Assembly: GCA_934454585.1 (NCBI GenBank)
Contig: CAKSFP010000015.1
Coordinates: forward strand, 1-64,000
Reading direction: 5' to 3'
DNA length: 64,000 nucleotides
Origin: an uncultured Clostridia bacterium
GTDB lineage: Bacteria; Bacillota; Clostridia; UMGS1810
Numbering within the stretch: position 1 is the first letter of the stretch; each line of letters starts with the position of its first letter. This document shows positions 8,304-17,622 of this stretch, in pieces. The position numbers were made by a program, and so were the translations under genes. Below the pieces are notes generated by a model. That model ran no database searches. It had not been told where the DNA came from and worked only from the letters and a program-made list of their open reading frames with translations.

Positions 8304-9470
8304 ATGTACAGAGTAGGAAAAGAAGAGGCGGAAGCGGTTTCAAGGGTTATATTGAGCGGCAGTTACTTTAAGACGAGAAACGTCTACAATGAAACGGAAC
8401 AGGCTGAAAATGAAATAAAAGAATTGTTCGGCGTGAAAAACGCGCTGACTATGACGTCCGGAATGGCGGCGCTTATCTCGGGCTTAACGGCACTCGGAAT
8501 AGGACCCGGTAATCAGGTTATAGTGCCTGCATATACATACATAGCAACCGCAATGGCTGTTGTGGCTGTAGGTGCGATTCCTGTGATTGCGGAATGTGAT
8601 GAAACGCTGACAATCGACCCGGAGGACGTAAAAAGAAAAATTACCCCTGCCACAAAAGCGATAATTCCGGTACATATCCAGGGATTTCCCTGTAACATGG
8701 ACGCTATATGCGCTATTGCAAAGGAGCATGATCTGAAAATTGTTGAGGATGCTTGCCAGGCAGACGGAGGAAAATACCACGGCAAACGTCTTGGAACAAT
8801 AGGCGATGCGGGCGCGCTGAGTTTTAACATGTACAAGCTGATAAGCACAGGCGAGGGCGGCGCACTTTTGACAAACGATAACCTTTTATATCAGAGAGCG
8901 CTGATATATCACGACAGCAACGCGGTAGCGTTCTTCGGAGATCAGCTGAAGGATGTACAGGAAAAGATGTTCTGCGGTGTTGAATACCGTACAAACGAAA
9001 TTCAGTCGGCAATGCTCCGTGAGCAGCTTAAAAGAATGGATTCGATGATAGACAGCCTGAGACTTATAAAGAAAAGAGTTATGGACGAGCTTGACGGTGA
9101 GTACAGATTCATTCCATCAAACGACATAGAGGGCGATTTGGCAACAACGATTGCTTTTGCGTTCGATACGCCAGAAAAGGCAAACAAATTTGTGGAGGCA
9201 AAGGGTGGAACAGTTCCGATTAACACGGGAAAGCATATCTATAAGTATTGGACGGCAATTATGGAAAAACGCGGCGCGTACAATCCGCTTATGGATCCGT
9301 TCAAAATGGAGGCGAACAAGGATATTATTCCGGATTATACTGATGATATGTGTCCGAAAACGCTTGAGGTTCTGGCAAGAACAGTATATGTCGGCATACA
9401 TCCCGATATGAAGGATGAACAGGTTACTCAGCTTATAAGCGAGTGCCGCGAGATTTTAAAAACTTTGTAA
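8304..9470 (+). CDS. DegT/DnrJ/EryC1/StrS-family PLP aminotransferase
   Basis: 388 residues, normal family length. Typical stretches are VPAYTYIATAMAV, EDACQADGG and SFNMYKLISTGEGG, where Lys178 is the expected Schiff-base lysine for pyridoxal phosphate. Family members aminate keto sugars or keto-inositols; together with the isomerase upstream this could be an amino-inositol or amino-sugar step, or its catabolic reverse (inference). CGGAGG at 8291-8296 supports the start. Confidence 0.88.
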   Translation: MYRVGKEEAEAVSRVILSGSYFKTRNVYNETEQAENEIKELFGVKNALTMTSGMAALISGLTALGIGPGNQVIVPAYTYIATAMAVVAVGAIPVIAECDETLTIDPEDVKRKITPATKAIIPVHIQGFPCNMDAICAIAKEHDLKIVEDACQADGGKYHGKRLGTIGDAGALSFNMYKLISTGEGGALLTNDNLLYQRALIYHDSNAVAFFGDQLKDVQEKMFCGVEYRTNEIQSAMLREQLKRMDSMIDSLRLIKKRVMDELDGEYRFIPSNDIEGDLATTIAFAFDTPEKANKFVEAKGGTVPINTGKHIYKYWTAIMEKRGAYNPLMDPFKMEANKDIIPDYTDDMCPKTLEVLARTVYVGIHPDMKDEQVTQLISECREILKTL

Positions 9471-9569
9471 GGCTACATTATTATAAGTATAGTCAGAAGA
9501 TTCGGAGAAATGTAAACTGCGTATTTGTCATATAACATTTGGTAAATGAAGGTGACGGAGGAAACGAAA

Positions 9570-10409
9570 TTGTACAAAGCGGTAAAACGATACTTAACGA
9601 TTACCTTGGGAACAGCAATGGTTGGCTTTGCTGTCAGTGAATTTTATATACCAAACAAAATTGTAAGCGGCGGCGTTTCGGGCTTGTCAACAATTCTGTT
9701 TCATACGCTCGGTATAGCGCCGGGACTGTCGTTTGCAGTAATCAATGCAGCGTTATTGGCGGCGGCGCTCCGATTCTTGGGTAAGTCGTTTGTGATAAAC
9801 TCGCTTATAGGAGCAACGCTCCTATCTGCTTTTGTGCAAATATTTTCGTATCTTCCGAGTATTTGCAATGATGTATTTTTAGGCTCGGTATTCGGGGCAG
9901 TTCTGTACGGCGCAGGAATAGGACTGACGCTGGTCGAGGGCGCGTCAACGGGCGGAACCGATATATTAAGCAGGCTTTTGCAGCGTTTTTTTCCGCACAT
10001 AAAAATCGGAAATCTTTTGCTTGCGGTAGACGCTGCGGTTATTGCGGTGTCGCTTGCGGTATTCGGACGAACCGAGCTTGCGCTGTACGGAATAATTGCG
10101 CTTGCAATATCCTCATATGCCGTGAATTGGCTTATACTTAAGCTGAATATATCAAAGCTTGCGTTTGTCGTTACCGACTGCGGAGAGGAAATCGCACGGT
10201 ACCTTGTGTCAAATTCGCCGCGCGGAGTAACCATTGTAAGGGCAACCGGCGGATATACGATGGAAAATAAAACGGTTTTGATGTGTGCGCTGAAGGAAAA
10301 CGAGGCGGAGCACTTTCAGAAACGCGTGCTTGAAAAGGATTCGACGGCGTTTATAATCTTTTCGGAATCCTCCCAGATTGTTGGGAACGGATTCAGAGTA
10401 TACAAATAA
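9570..10409 (+). CDS. YitT family membrane protein (DUF161 + DUF2179)
   Basis: Five or so hydrophobic segments in the first 190 residues (for example around TITLGTAMVGFAVSEF and LYGIIALAISSYAV), then a soluble ferredoxin-like DUF2179 domain ending in GFRVYK. This is the YitT/YpjC arrangement; the role of the family is not settled. GGAGG at 9557-9561 points to the TTG at 9570 as start; an ATG at 9546 is in frame but lacks a ribosome site. Followed by a strong bidirectional terminator, so a single-gene unit unrelated to the sugar genes. Confidence 0.85.
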   Translation: MYKAVKRYLTITLGTAMVGFAVSEFYIPNKIVSGGVSGLSTILFHTLGIAPGLSFAVINAALLAAALRFLGKSFVINSLIGATLLSAFVQIFSYLPSICNDVFLGSVFGAVLYGAGIGLTLVEGASTGGTDILSRLLQRFFPHIKIGNLLLAVDAAVIAVSLAVFGRTELALYGIIALAISSYAVNWLILKLNISKLAFVVTDCGEEIARYLVSNSPRGVTIVRATGGYTMENKTVLMCALKENEAEHFQKRVLEKDSTAFIIFSESSQIVGNGFRVYK

Positions 10410-10419
10410 TTTAACTTAC

Positions 10420-10470
10420 ATATAAAAAATACGATGGCTGCGATTTAATGAGCCATCGTATTTTTTATAT
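10420..10470. terminator. bidirectional terminator
   Basis: A 20-bp perfect stem (10420-10439 with 10451-10470) with an 11-nt loop and A/T-tract flanks sits between the YitT gene and a convergent pseudogene whose stop codon lies within it. Confidence 0.9.
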
Positions 10471-10817
10471 ATGTTTATGTTTGGCTTGGTATGCCGACGG
10501 GGTAAGTCCGGTACTTTTTTTGAAAATCACGCTGAAGTGCTGAGCGGTTTTGTAGCCGATTTCATTCGCAATTTCATCTTTTACATCGGCATGCTTCATA
10601 TGCCCCCACCAAAGGAGAACATCCGTATTATCCAAAACCTCATCAGACAATCCGTGATCTTCCATATCCCAAGTTGCTGCTCTGATACTAAATTTTCCCG
10701 ACGGCGAAAGCTTTTGGTTAATAGCACCGTGAATTCCTTCCAGGTAAATTTTGCAATATTTTCATCCAGTTTTTCGTGACAATACTCATTCCATATTGTA
10801 ACATTTATCTTTCTCAT
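10465..10817 (-). pseudogene. ThuA N-terminus fused to an AraC C-terminus, frameshifted
   Basis: Reading down from 10817, the first 22 or so residues (MRKINVTIWNEYCHEK) match the start of ThuA-like trehalose-utilisation proteins. A one-base frameshift at the AAAATTT around 10748 then leads into the frame that continues ThuA (IYLEGIHGAI, WDMEDHGLSDEVL, VLLWWGHM). Without another shift this runs into NEIGYKTAQHFSVIFKK...GLTPSAYQ, which is the last helix-turn-helix of an AraC regulator. The joint is near 10560-10570. I read this as a deletion that joined two neighbouring genes, followed by a frameshift. Not expected to be functional. Confidence 0.8.
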
Positions 10818-10995
10818 CCCAATCTTCCTTCCTTTTATTGCGTATTTCAGGTTACAGCTTAAGCTATTTGAATTATGCCACAGTCAAATAACAATTTCAA
10901 GGCATAAACCAAGCTGATTTTATTGCATTTTTCGACACGAATATTGACAGGCTTTATTCTCAATGATATACTATATTTACAGGAGGCTGATATAA

Positions 10996-11810
10996 ATGTC
11001 CTTAACCAGCATAATAGGCTTAAAGCAATTATATTACACCGATTTTGAAATTTATAATGTTTTTGCCATGCGGCAAAAATAGATTAACGGTGCAGTCTTT
11101 CACATGAAGCAGCGCAGAAAAAGCACCGGAATAATTTTTTTGAATAATGTTCAGGCTTCATATGTATGTAAATCACAGAAAAAACTCGTAATAAAAGATA
11201 AAAGCGTTGTATGCCTTCCCCGGGGAAGCGAATATACCTGTTTTAATTTAGCTTGTACAGAAACATTCAATGATGCCATGCTTGTGGAAATTAATACAAA
11301 AAAAGACGGTGTTGAATTTTCTTTTTCGGATGAGCCTTTTATAATAAAGGATATTAACATTTTACTTATTGAAAAATATTTCGAAGATATTATCCGTTAT
11401 TACGAAAGTACAAAACCATCACCGATTCAAATCAAATCAGCTGTTTATAATTTACTCTCCTATATATGTAAAGAAAAGAACGAAAAAGAAAAAAAGATTT
11501 TCACAAATAAACAGCGGGATTGAACTTATAGAATCCGATATTTTATGTAACTTTTCGATAGAAGAAATTGCACAAACCTGTAATGTCAGTGTTTCTTATT
11601 TCCGACGGTTATTTAAAGAGTATTCGGGAAAGAATCCGAATGAATATCGGTTGGACATGCGCCTGAACAAAGCAAAAAAATGCTCGAAAGCAGCGGAGCT
11701 ACTTTAGAACATATAACAGAAGCTTTAAACTTTCAAAGCTCTTCATACTTTTGCCGGATATTTAAAAAAAGTTCGGTATAACGCCCGGTGATTACCGGAA
11801 AAGCATATAG
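10996..11810 (+). pseudogene. AraC-family regulator with nonsense and A-tract frameshifts
   Basis: AGGAGG (10981-10986) precedes an ATG at 10996 that opens a cupin-type N-terminal domain. An in-frame TAG stands at 11080-11082 and the frame then stays open to 11523. The HTH part follows in two further frames: around 11495 an A7 tract has one A too many, at about 11673-11679 an A7 tract lacks one A (AKKMLESSG restored), and at 11764-11770 another A7 lacks one A (FGITPGDYR restored). With these repaired the product is a normal AraC protein of about 270 residues ending at the TAG at 11808-11810. Either true decay or homopolymer sequencing errors, but the TAG argues for decay. Confidence 0.8.
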
Positions 11811-12253
11811 AGTAAATCAAAATGGCGCAATGTCTGTTTCGGCTATAAAAACAAGTACAGAGCTGCAGGACAAGAAAAAAGAATTATGTATAGATACGGT
11901 GAAACAGTTGAAACAGAGATATGGCAATTTGCAGGTGGCAGACACACGGGAGGCAAGCCCGATATGCCCTGTGATTAAAAAAAGCCGTCTTTTTGAACCG
12001 TTGTCCTTGCAAGGCGTCAGCCTTGCTTCGTCCGCCGGAAACAAAAACCTGTCAATTTATATTTATAAAGTATAGCATACCGTAATGCTTCAAACTGTGA
12101 TTACGGCATGCCATATTTTATTTTGAAGTTATTAATGTAATTTACGGAGGAATACCTTATGTATTTTTAAACATATTCCGGTGCGGCGGCAAGGACTCTT
12201 ATGCGTTTGACCGACAGAGCAATCCGAACCTGCCTGAATTGAATTATAAGCAA
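11811..12253 (+). other. gene-poor stretch with weak remnants
   Basis: An open frame (11788-12075, 95 codons) overlaps the AraC pseudogene end and lacks a ribosome site; I do not accept it as a gene, although the part around 11860-11960 has protein-like codon use. After a terminator, GGAGG at about 12147 precedes an ATG that stops after three codons, and at about 12190-12267 a short open stretch (SYAFDRQSNPNLPELNY) ends in TAA and looks like the tail of a lost gene. Nothing intact is seen. Confidence 0.4.
12075..12111 (+). terminator. probable terminator hairpin
   Basis: 12-bp stem with one mismatch (12075-12086 with 12100-12111), 13-nt loop, then a T-rich run CATATTTTATTTT. Confidence 0.65.
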
Positions 12254-12316
12254 GACAAAATAAGGTAATAAACACAAAAATTGTGAATTTACAGATTTAA
12301 AAAGATGTGTTATAAT
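12254..12316 (+). promoter_or_regulatory. promoter with conserved 40-bp element, copy 1 (regulator operon)
   Basis: TTTACA (12288-12293) and TATAAT (12311-12316) with a 17-bp spacer form a good promoter. The 40 bp 12254-12293 immediately upstream and covering the -35 match 15592-15631 before the ABC transporter operon at 36 of 40 positions, in the same register to the -35 box. Likely binding site for the YesN-like response regulator encoded downstream (autoregulation). Confidence 0.75.
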
Positions 12317-12400
12317 TTATGATGTATATTTTTAATTTGAAAAAACAGACAATAAGTTAAGAATATATGACAAAAGCGGATGAAGAAAAGGTGTAATAGG

Positions 12401-13816
12401 ATGAAGTTATATAAGCTGATTATTGTTGATGACGAACGTTTTACGCTGAGAACATTGGCAGATGCTGTTCCTTGGAATAAATATGGCTTTGAAACTAAAT
12501 GCTTTGTTTCCCCGGAAGAGGCAATCGGTTGGGCAGAAGAAAACTTTGTTGATGCTGTTATAACTGATGTTAATATGCCGATTATAAACGGAAATGAAAT
12601 GATGGAAAGAATCAGAAAGATTTATCCCGATGTCGTGTTTGCTGTGCTCAGCGGATACGATGAATTTATCTATGCTCAAAAAGCGCTGCAGCTTGGGGCG
12701 ATTGATTATATTATTAAGCCGATAGGATTTGATGCAATTGAAGCATTGTGCAAAAAAATTTATGAAAGATTAAACAAAAACGAGGCTGATGAAAAGAAAA
12801 AAATATTATCCAAGGTTAAAGAAATAATGAGAAACGCTGTAGTTGGTATAAAACCGGAAGCGTTGTATAATATGCAATTTCTATCCGATAATCCTGTTGC
12901 AATCGTGCATTGCAACAACGAGGCGTTAAAGGAGTATCTAAAATCATCACAGTATACAAAAGACGATTTATACCGTGCGATAGATAATATCGTATTGTTT
13001 AACGATAACAACAGCAGTAATATATGGATGCGACTTGAGCTGAATATAGGCGACCTGGACTTTATTTCCATAAAACTATTTCAGAATGATGATTTTCAAC
13101 AGTCTTTGATAAATGAAATTAACATGATTAAGAACGACATAGAACAGTTTTTGGGATTCAGCCCCGGGCTTGACATAGTTGACACCTATGATAACATTCA
13201 GGCTTTTATAAATGAACAAAACAAAATTTCTGAGCACGATGACCTGGTTCAAAAGCTTTACAAGCTTATAACGGAGGAAAGTGCGGATACTGCACACGAG
13301 GCTATACAAAGTCTTTACGATAATTGCATTAACAGCAAGCTTAGCTTTAAAAAAGCAGTTAAAGATGTACTTAAAAATTTTGGCGATATAATTGATGTTT
13401 CATCCGTGTCAGACGAACAGGCTTTTGCGCTTCTGATGAATCATATAGAAAATAATATCCGTAATGAGGGTAATACTGAACGGAATAAGGCGGTGCTCAG
13501 AAGGTTTAAAAAATATATCGATGAACATTATATGGAGGATCTGAGTCTTGACGACATAGCCGGGTATATGCACATGTCGCCAAGCTATTTCAGTAAATAT
13601 ATAAAAAAACTGTGTGGTGAAAAATATATAGATTATCTGATCTCCGTCCGCCTTGAGCATGCGGGAAAATTATTGCTGGAAGAAGATTGCACGGTAAGCA
13701 GGCTTTATGAAAAGGTCGGATTCCGCTCATCCCAGAATTTTTACAGAATGTTTAACCGTTATTACGGTTGTACCCCTAAGGAGTATAGAGAGAGATGTTT
13801 ATACAAAGAAAAGTAA
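12401..13816 (+). CDS. YesN-type response regulator (REC + AraC HTH)
   Basis: 471 residues. REC domain at 1-120 with the acidic pair Asp10/Asp11, phosphoacceptor Asp56 (ITDVNMP), Ser84 and Lys106 (IIKPIG); a middle linker of about 240 residues; AraC double HTH in the last 100 residues (YMHMSPSYFSKYIKKL, VGFRSSQNFYRMFNRY). An upstream in-frame ATG at 12380 gives seven extra residues; KLYKLIIVDDE at 12401 is the expected N-terminus. Overlaps the histidine kinase gene by 22 bp, so the two are translationally coupled. Likely target: the conserved element before this operon and before the sugar importer. Confidence 0.92.
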   Translation: MKLYKLIIVDDERFTLRTLADAVPWNKYGFETKCFVSPEEAIGWAEENFVDAVITDVNMPIINGNEMMERIRKIYPDVVFAVLSGYDEFIYAQKALQLGAIDYIIKPIGFDAIEALCKKIYERLNKNEADEKKKILSKVKEIMRNAVVGIKPEALYNMQFLSDNPVAIVHCNNEALKEYLKSSQYTKDDLYRAIDNIVLFNDNNSSNIWMRLELNIGDLDFISIKLFQNDDFQQSLINEINMIKNDIEQFLGFSPGLDIVDTYDNIQAFINEQNKISEHDDLVQKLYKLITEESADTAHEAIQSLYDNCINSKLSFKKAVKDVLKNFGDIIDVSSVSDEQAFALLMNHIENNIRNEGNTERNKAVLRRFKKYIDEHYMEDLSLDDIAGYMHMSPSYFSKYIKKLCGEKYIDYLISVRLEHAGKLLLEEDCTVSRLYEKVGFRSSQNFYRMFNRYYGCTPKEYRERCLYKEK

Positions 13817-15546
13817 ATAAGACAAGAAGCAATATATATACTAATTATAAATGGACAAGCATTTTCTTTAAATACTTGATTCTGATAACTTTGTTTTTTG
13901 TGGTTCCAACCGTTGTTGTCGGAATTTTTACAATAAGCTATTACAACGAAAAAAATGAGAACGCCCAAAGAGTGGAGTATATAAATATTGTTTCCAAATG
14001 CAGCGGAGTTATCGAAAAATCTCTTTCGATCGTATATGAAGATGCGCAGTATATTTCAATAAATGAGCGGATCGGAAATCTTTTAAAAAGTGACAACGTG
14101 TTAAACAAGAAAACAATTCAGCTTGCAGCAGAAGTCTATAACACGGTAAATGACAGAGTTTGCGATTCCGTATATCTTTATTCGTTAAAAAGCGGATATG
14201 TTTTTTCCTGCAAAGGCTTTGGAAGTAATTACTTTGACAGATTTCCAGATAAAAACTGGCTTGAAAGATGCGGTGAACCGATGCCGATATACAGGCATTT
14301 TTTATACGCAAACAGGAGCTACGGATATATTTCGGTAATTACACCTATTTCATACCTTAACGAGCACGTAGGATATGCCGTACATAATATTGATACATGG
14401 TCTTTTGATGAAGAACTGATGAACATTCTGAAGCAGGAGGATTGCCTTTTGCTGACGGATAACGATGGTACCGTAATATATGCAACCGATAAGACTCTCA
14501 TTGGAACATCCGTAAACGTTGAAGAATATAAAAACGGAAAACCGATAATAAGGTATGCTGATGATGAGATTTATGTTTCAAGCGAGATTGAGTCAAACGG
14601 CTTGAACTGTATTATAAAAGCGCCGCGGTACCCGTTAAAATATCAGAGGTTTACTTTTGCCGGAGCTGTTACGGCAATAATGCTGCTGATTATAATTCTT
14701 TCGATATTTTTGGTATTTATAATTGCAAGTAATTTTTACAGGCAAATACAGAATATTCTTGATCTTTTTAACGGAACACAGGAGGAGGTTGCTGAAAATG
14801 GAATTAATGAGTTTTCTTATATAAGTGCAAATATTATTGGACTTATGGAAAAAAACAAGCTAACAGAAATACAGTTGGCAGCAAGAATTGAACAGGTAAG
14901 AGAAAGTCAGCGGATACTTGCCCAGTCCAGAATTAATTCACATTTCCTGATGAATACTCTTAATCTTGTGAATGTTGTTATTATGTCCGTTGTGAAGAAA
15001 GAGAACAAGGCAACATATGCGATTAAATTATTGTCTGATATGCTCAAAAGCTCTTTGAACAGCACAAGGACTATAATCCCTTTATCGGAGGATGTTGAAT
15101 TTGCAGAAAAATATATGCAGATTGTAAACATGAGATATGATAATGTTGTAAAAATAATATGGAATATTAAGGAGGAACACCTGGGGGTTTATGTTCCTAA
15201 ATTAATGTTGCAGCCAATTATCGAAAATGCAGTAACCCACGGACTTTTACCCTCAAAGAATGAAAATAAAACAATAGAAATCTCATCATTTGAAGAAAAA
15301 GGCAGCGTATATGTTGTTGTGAGCGACAATGGGGTAGGTATCGAAGAAAACAAGCAAAAGGAGATTAATCTGATGATGTCTGAGTCCTTTGAAAAGTGGT
15401 CTTATTGCATGATAAAGAAAAATCGCTTTGGTCTTGATAATACCAACAAATGTCTGAAGCTTATTTTTGGCGATGAATACGGGTGCCGTATTGAATCAAA
15501 TCCGGGACACGGCACGAGGGTTTATATAAAAATTAAAAAAAGCTGA
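13795..15546 (+). CDS. YesM-type sensor histidine kinase
   Basis: 583 residues: membrane segment about 22-50, extracytoplasmic sensor about 50-285, membrane segment about 287-312, HAMP-like linker, His_kinase domain with phospho-His383 in RINSHFLMNTLN, and HATPase with N-box LQPIIENAVTHG and DNGVGIEE. These Lpl/Yes-type kinases sense extracellular oligosaccharides, often with the neighbouring binding lipoprotein, and phosphorylate the AraC-type regulator. AAGGAG lies about 12 bp before the ATG inside the regulator gene. Confidence 0.92.
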   Translation: MFIQRKVNKTRSNIYTNYKWTSIFFKYLILITLFFVVPTVVVGIFTISYYNEKNENAQRVEYINIVSKCSGVIEKSLSIVYEDAQYISINERIGNLLKSDNVLNKKTIQLAAEVYNTVNDRVCDSVYLYSLKSGYVFSCKGFGSNYFDRFPDKNWLERCGEPMPIYRHFLYANRSYGYISVITPISYLNEHVGYAVHNIDTWSFDEELMNILKQEDCLLLTDNDGTVIYATDKTLIGTSVNVEEYKNGKPIIRYADDEIYVSSEIESNGLNCIIKAPRYPLKYQRFTFAGAVTAIMLLIIILSIFLVFIIASNFYRQIQNILDLFNGTQEEVAENGINEFSYISANIIGLMEKNKLTEIQLAARIEQVRESQRILAQSRINSHFLMNTLNLVNVVIMSVVKKENKATYAIKLLSDMLKSSLNSTRTIIPLSEDVEFAEKYMQIVNMRYDNVVKIIWNIKEEHLGVYVPKLMLQPIIENAVTHGLLPSKNENKTIEISSFEEKGSVYVVVSDNGVGIEENKQKEINLMMSESFEKWSYCMIKKNRFGLDNTNKCLKLIFGDEYGCRIESNPGHGTRVYIKIKKS

Positions 15547-15591
15547 ATACAGCACTCATTTCAAAAGCATATGTTGTCTGAATTGCAAAAG

Positions 15592-15654
15592 GACAAAATA
15601 AAGGAATAAACGCAAAAATTGTGAATTTACTAATAAAAAAAGATATGCTATACT
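15592..15654 (+). promoter_or_regulatory. promoter with conserved 40-bp element, copy 2 (importer operon)
   Basis: TTTACT (15626-15631) and TATACT (15649-15654) spaced by 17 bp, with the upstream 40-bp element (15592-15631) almost identical to 12254-12293. The core run of 17 identical bases covers CAAAAATTGTGAATTTAC-like sequence ending at the -35. This ties the importer operon to the adjacent two-component system. Confidence 0.75.
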
Positions 15655-15679
15655 TTTATTGTAAAGCATATCTTTTTTT
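15635..15679 (+). terminator. terminator overlapping the importer promoter
   Basis: A 15-bp perfect stem (15635-15649 with 15665-15679) with a 15-nt loop and a run of eight T ends the regulator operon. Its left arm runs into the -10 box (15649-15654) of the importer promoter, so a transcript starting at about 15661 contains only the right arm and escapes termination. Confidence 0.8.
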
Positions 15680-15727
15680 TATGAAAAAGGCAGAAAATAA
15701 TAAAGACAAGAGAGGAGACATCAGTTG

Positions 15728-16675
15728 ATGACTGCAAAATCGCACCGCACTTCAATGCATAAGAGGCAGTTTGCACTTTACAAGGGGGCAAACCGCGCCT
15801 ATTGGGCAATGTGTACCATTCCGTTGCTTTTTATAATACTATTTAATTATATACCGATGTTTGGTATTGTCATTGCTTTTAAAAACTACAAATTTAACAA
15901 AGGAATTTTTGGCAGCGAATGGATCGGTTTTGAAAATTTCAGACTTTTTATTAAGAGTAATGATTTTTTCAGAATAACACGAAACACTCTTGTGTTAAAT
16001 TTTATGTTTATTATTCTCGGTATAATTGCTGCAGTTGCACTTGCTCTTGCATTGTTTGAAATTACAAGCAGAGCAAAAACCAAGCTTTATCAGACGGTAT
16101 TAATTACGCCTAATTTTATTTCATGGGTAATAGTTGCGTATATGGTATACGCAGTTTTAGAGCCGCGGCACGGTCTTGCCAATCAGCTTTTGGGCACTTT
16201 TGGGATAGACGCAATTGAATGGTACTCTGAACCCGATAAGTGGCCGGGAATTCTTGCAATATGCTATTTATGGAAGTCGGTAGGAATGGACAGTATTATT
16301 TATTACGCAACACTTATGGCGATAGATACCTCGTATTTTGAGGCAGCGCGGATAGACGGTGCAAATCGCTGGCAAACGACAACCAGGATAACCTTGCCGT
16401 GTCTGACAACAATTATTATGATAAATGTTATACTCAAAATAGGCGGGATTTTCCGTGCGGATTTTGGTTTGTTCTATCAGGTGACACGAGATGTCGGAAC
16501 CCTTTATCCGACAACAGATGTTATTGATACATATATATTCAGGGTTATGCGTGAAATGGGCAATATGAGTCTTTCTGCGGCAGTAGGTGTTATGCAGTCG
16601 GTTGTCGGGTTTGCAGTGGTTATGATTACAAATTGGGTTACGCGGAAAATTAATCCTGAAAATGCGTTGTTTTAA
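15728..16675 (+). CDS. LplB-type ABC sugar transporter permease
   Basis: 315 residues, six membrane segments, and the permease-ATPase coupling loop EAARIDGANRWQTTTRITLP. LplB/YtcP/YesP-type permeases import complex oligosaccharides with a lipoprotein binding partner. GAGGAG (15712-15717) fits the ATG at 15728; a TTG three bases before is in frame. First gene of the importer operon, followed at 18 bp by the second permease. No ATPase gene is nearby, as usual for importers served by a shared MsmX-type ATPase. Confidence 0.9.
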   Translation: MTAKSHRTSMHKRQFALYKGANRAYWAMCTIPLLFIILFNYIPMFGIVIAFKNYKFNKGIFGSEWIGFENFRLFIKSNDFFRITRNTLVLNFMFIILGIIAAVALALALFEITSRAKTKLYQTVLITPNFISWVIVAYMVYAVLEPRHGLANQLLGTFGIDAIEWYSEPDKWPGILAICYLWKSVGMDSIIYYATLMAIDTSYFEAARIDGANRWQTTTRITLPCLTTIIMINVILKIGGIFRADFGLFYQVTRDVGTLYPTTDVIDTYIFRVMREMGNMSLSAAVGVMQSVVGFAVVMITNWVTRKINPENALF

Positions 16676-16693
16676 AGGAGGAAAACAGATATA

Positions 16694-17572
16694 ATGAGAA
16701 AGTTTTTCAGTTTTCAGACAGTTTTAAATGTTTTTCTTGCGCTTTTGTGTGTGGCGGTTATACTTCCGTTTATAATGCTGCTTTCGGTTTCTCTTTCAAA
16801 CGAGAAGGATATATTGGAGTTTGGATATTCATTAATTCCAAGAAGCTTTGAGCTTACCGCCTTCAAATGGATATTTAAGGAAAGCTCGGGAATTCTCAGA
16901 GCATATGGTGTTACAGCCTTATTCTCGACTGCATATATGGTGTTGTCAACATTTTTGATGTCGCTGATTGCATATCCGCTCAGCAGACCGAGATTTCGTG
17001 CAAGAAACAAGGTTTCGTTTATTTTGTTTTTTACAATGCTTTTCTCGGGAGGCCTTGTTCCTTCATATTTGCTGATTACACAATATTTACATCTTGATGA
17101 TACAATATGGGTATATATTTTGCCGGCAATGATAAGTCCTTGGTTTGTATTCATGCTGAGAACTTCAATGGCAGGAATTCCAAATGAGTTACTTGAGGCG
17201 GCTTTGGTTGATGGCTATGGCGAATTTTCAATTTTTTTCAAGATAATTATACCATTGTCAAAGCCTACATTGGCAACGGTTGCTCTTATGCAATTTTTGA
17301 ACAAATGGAACGACTGGAACACGTCGCTTTTATACATAAACAATCAGAACTTAATATCGCTTCAGTATTATTTGCAGAGAATAATGGAAAATATAAAGTT
17401 TTTGCAAAATGCGGAAAGTGGAGCGTCGGCTCTGCTGAATACGGCAGATGTTCCGTCTGAAACTGTGAGAATGGCAATGGCTGTATGCGTTGCGGGCCCC
17501 GCTCTGTTTGTGTTCCCGTTTTTTCAGAAATATTTTGTTAAAGGCATGACTGTGGGCGGAGTTAAAGGCTAA
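16694..17572 (+). CDS. LplC-type ABC sugar transporter permease
   Basis: 292 residues with six predicted membrane segments and the coupling loop EAALVDGYGEFSIFFKIIIP; ends in the family signature FFQKYFVKGMTVGGVKG. Forms the translocation channel with the preceding LplB-type permease. AAAGGAGG starts at the stop of the upstream gene, giving a good ribosome site. Confidence 0.9.
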   Translation: MRKFFSFQTVLNVFLALLCVAVILPFIMLLSVSLSNEKDILEFGYSLIPRSFELTAFKWIFKESSGILRAYGVTALFSTAYMVLSTFLMSLIAYPLSRPRFRARNKVSFILFFTMLFSGGLVPSYLLITQYLHLDDTIWVYILPAMISPWFVFMLRTSMAGIPNELLEAALVDGYGEFSIFFKIIIPLSKPTLATVALMQFLNKWNDWNTSLLYINNQNLISLQYYLQRIMENIKFLQNAESGASALLNTADVPSETVRMAMAVCVAGPALFVFPFFQKYFVKGMTVGGVKG

Positions 17573-17622
17573 ATTAAAGAGTAAAAAATTAAAAAGTATA
17601 TATTTAGGGAGGTTTTATAGTG

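Noticed and set aside
11788..12075. 95-codon open frame after the AraC pseudogene
   Set aside because: No ribosome site, it starts inside the AraC pseudogene, and no family is recognised; kept only as part of a gene-poor stretch.
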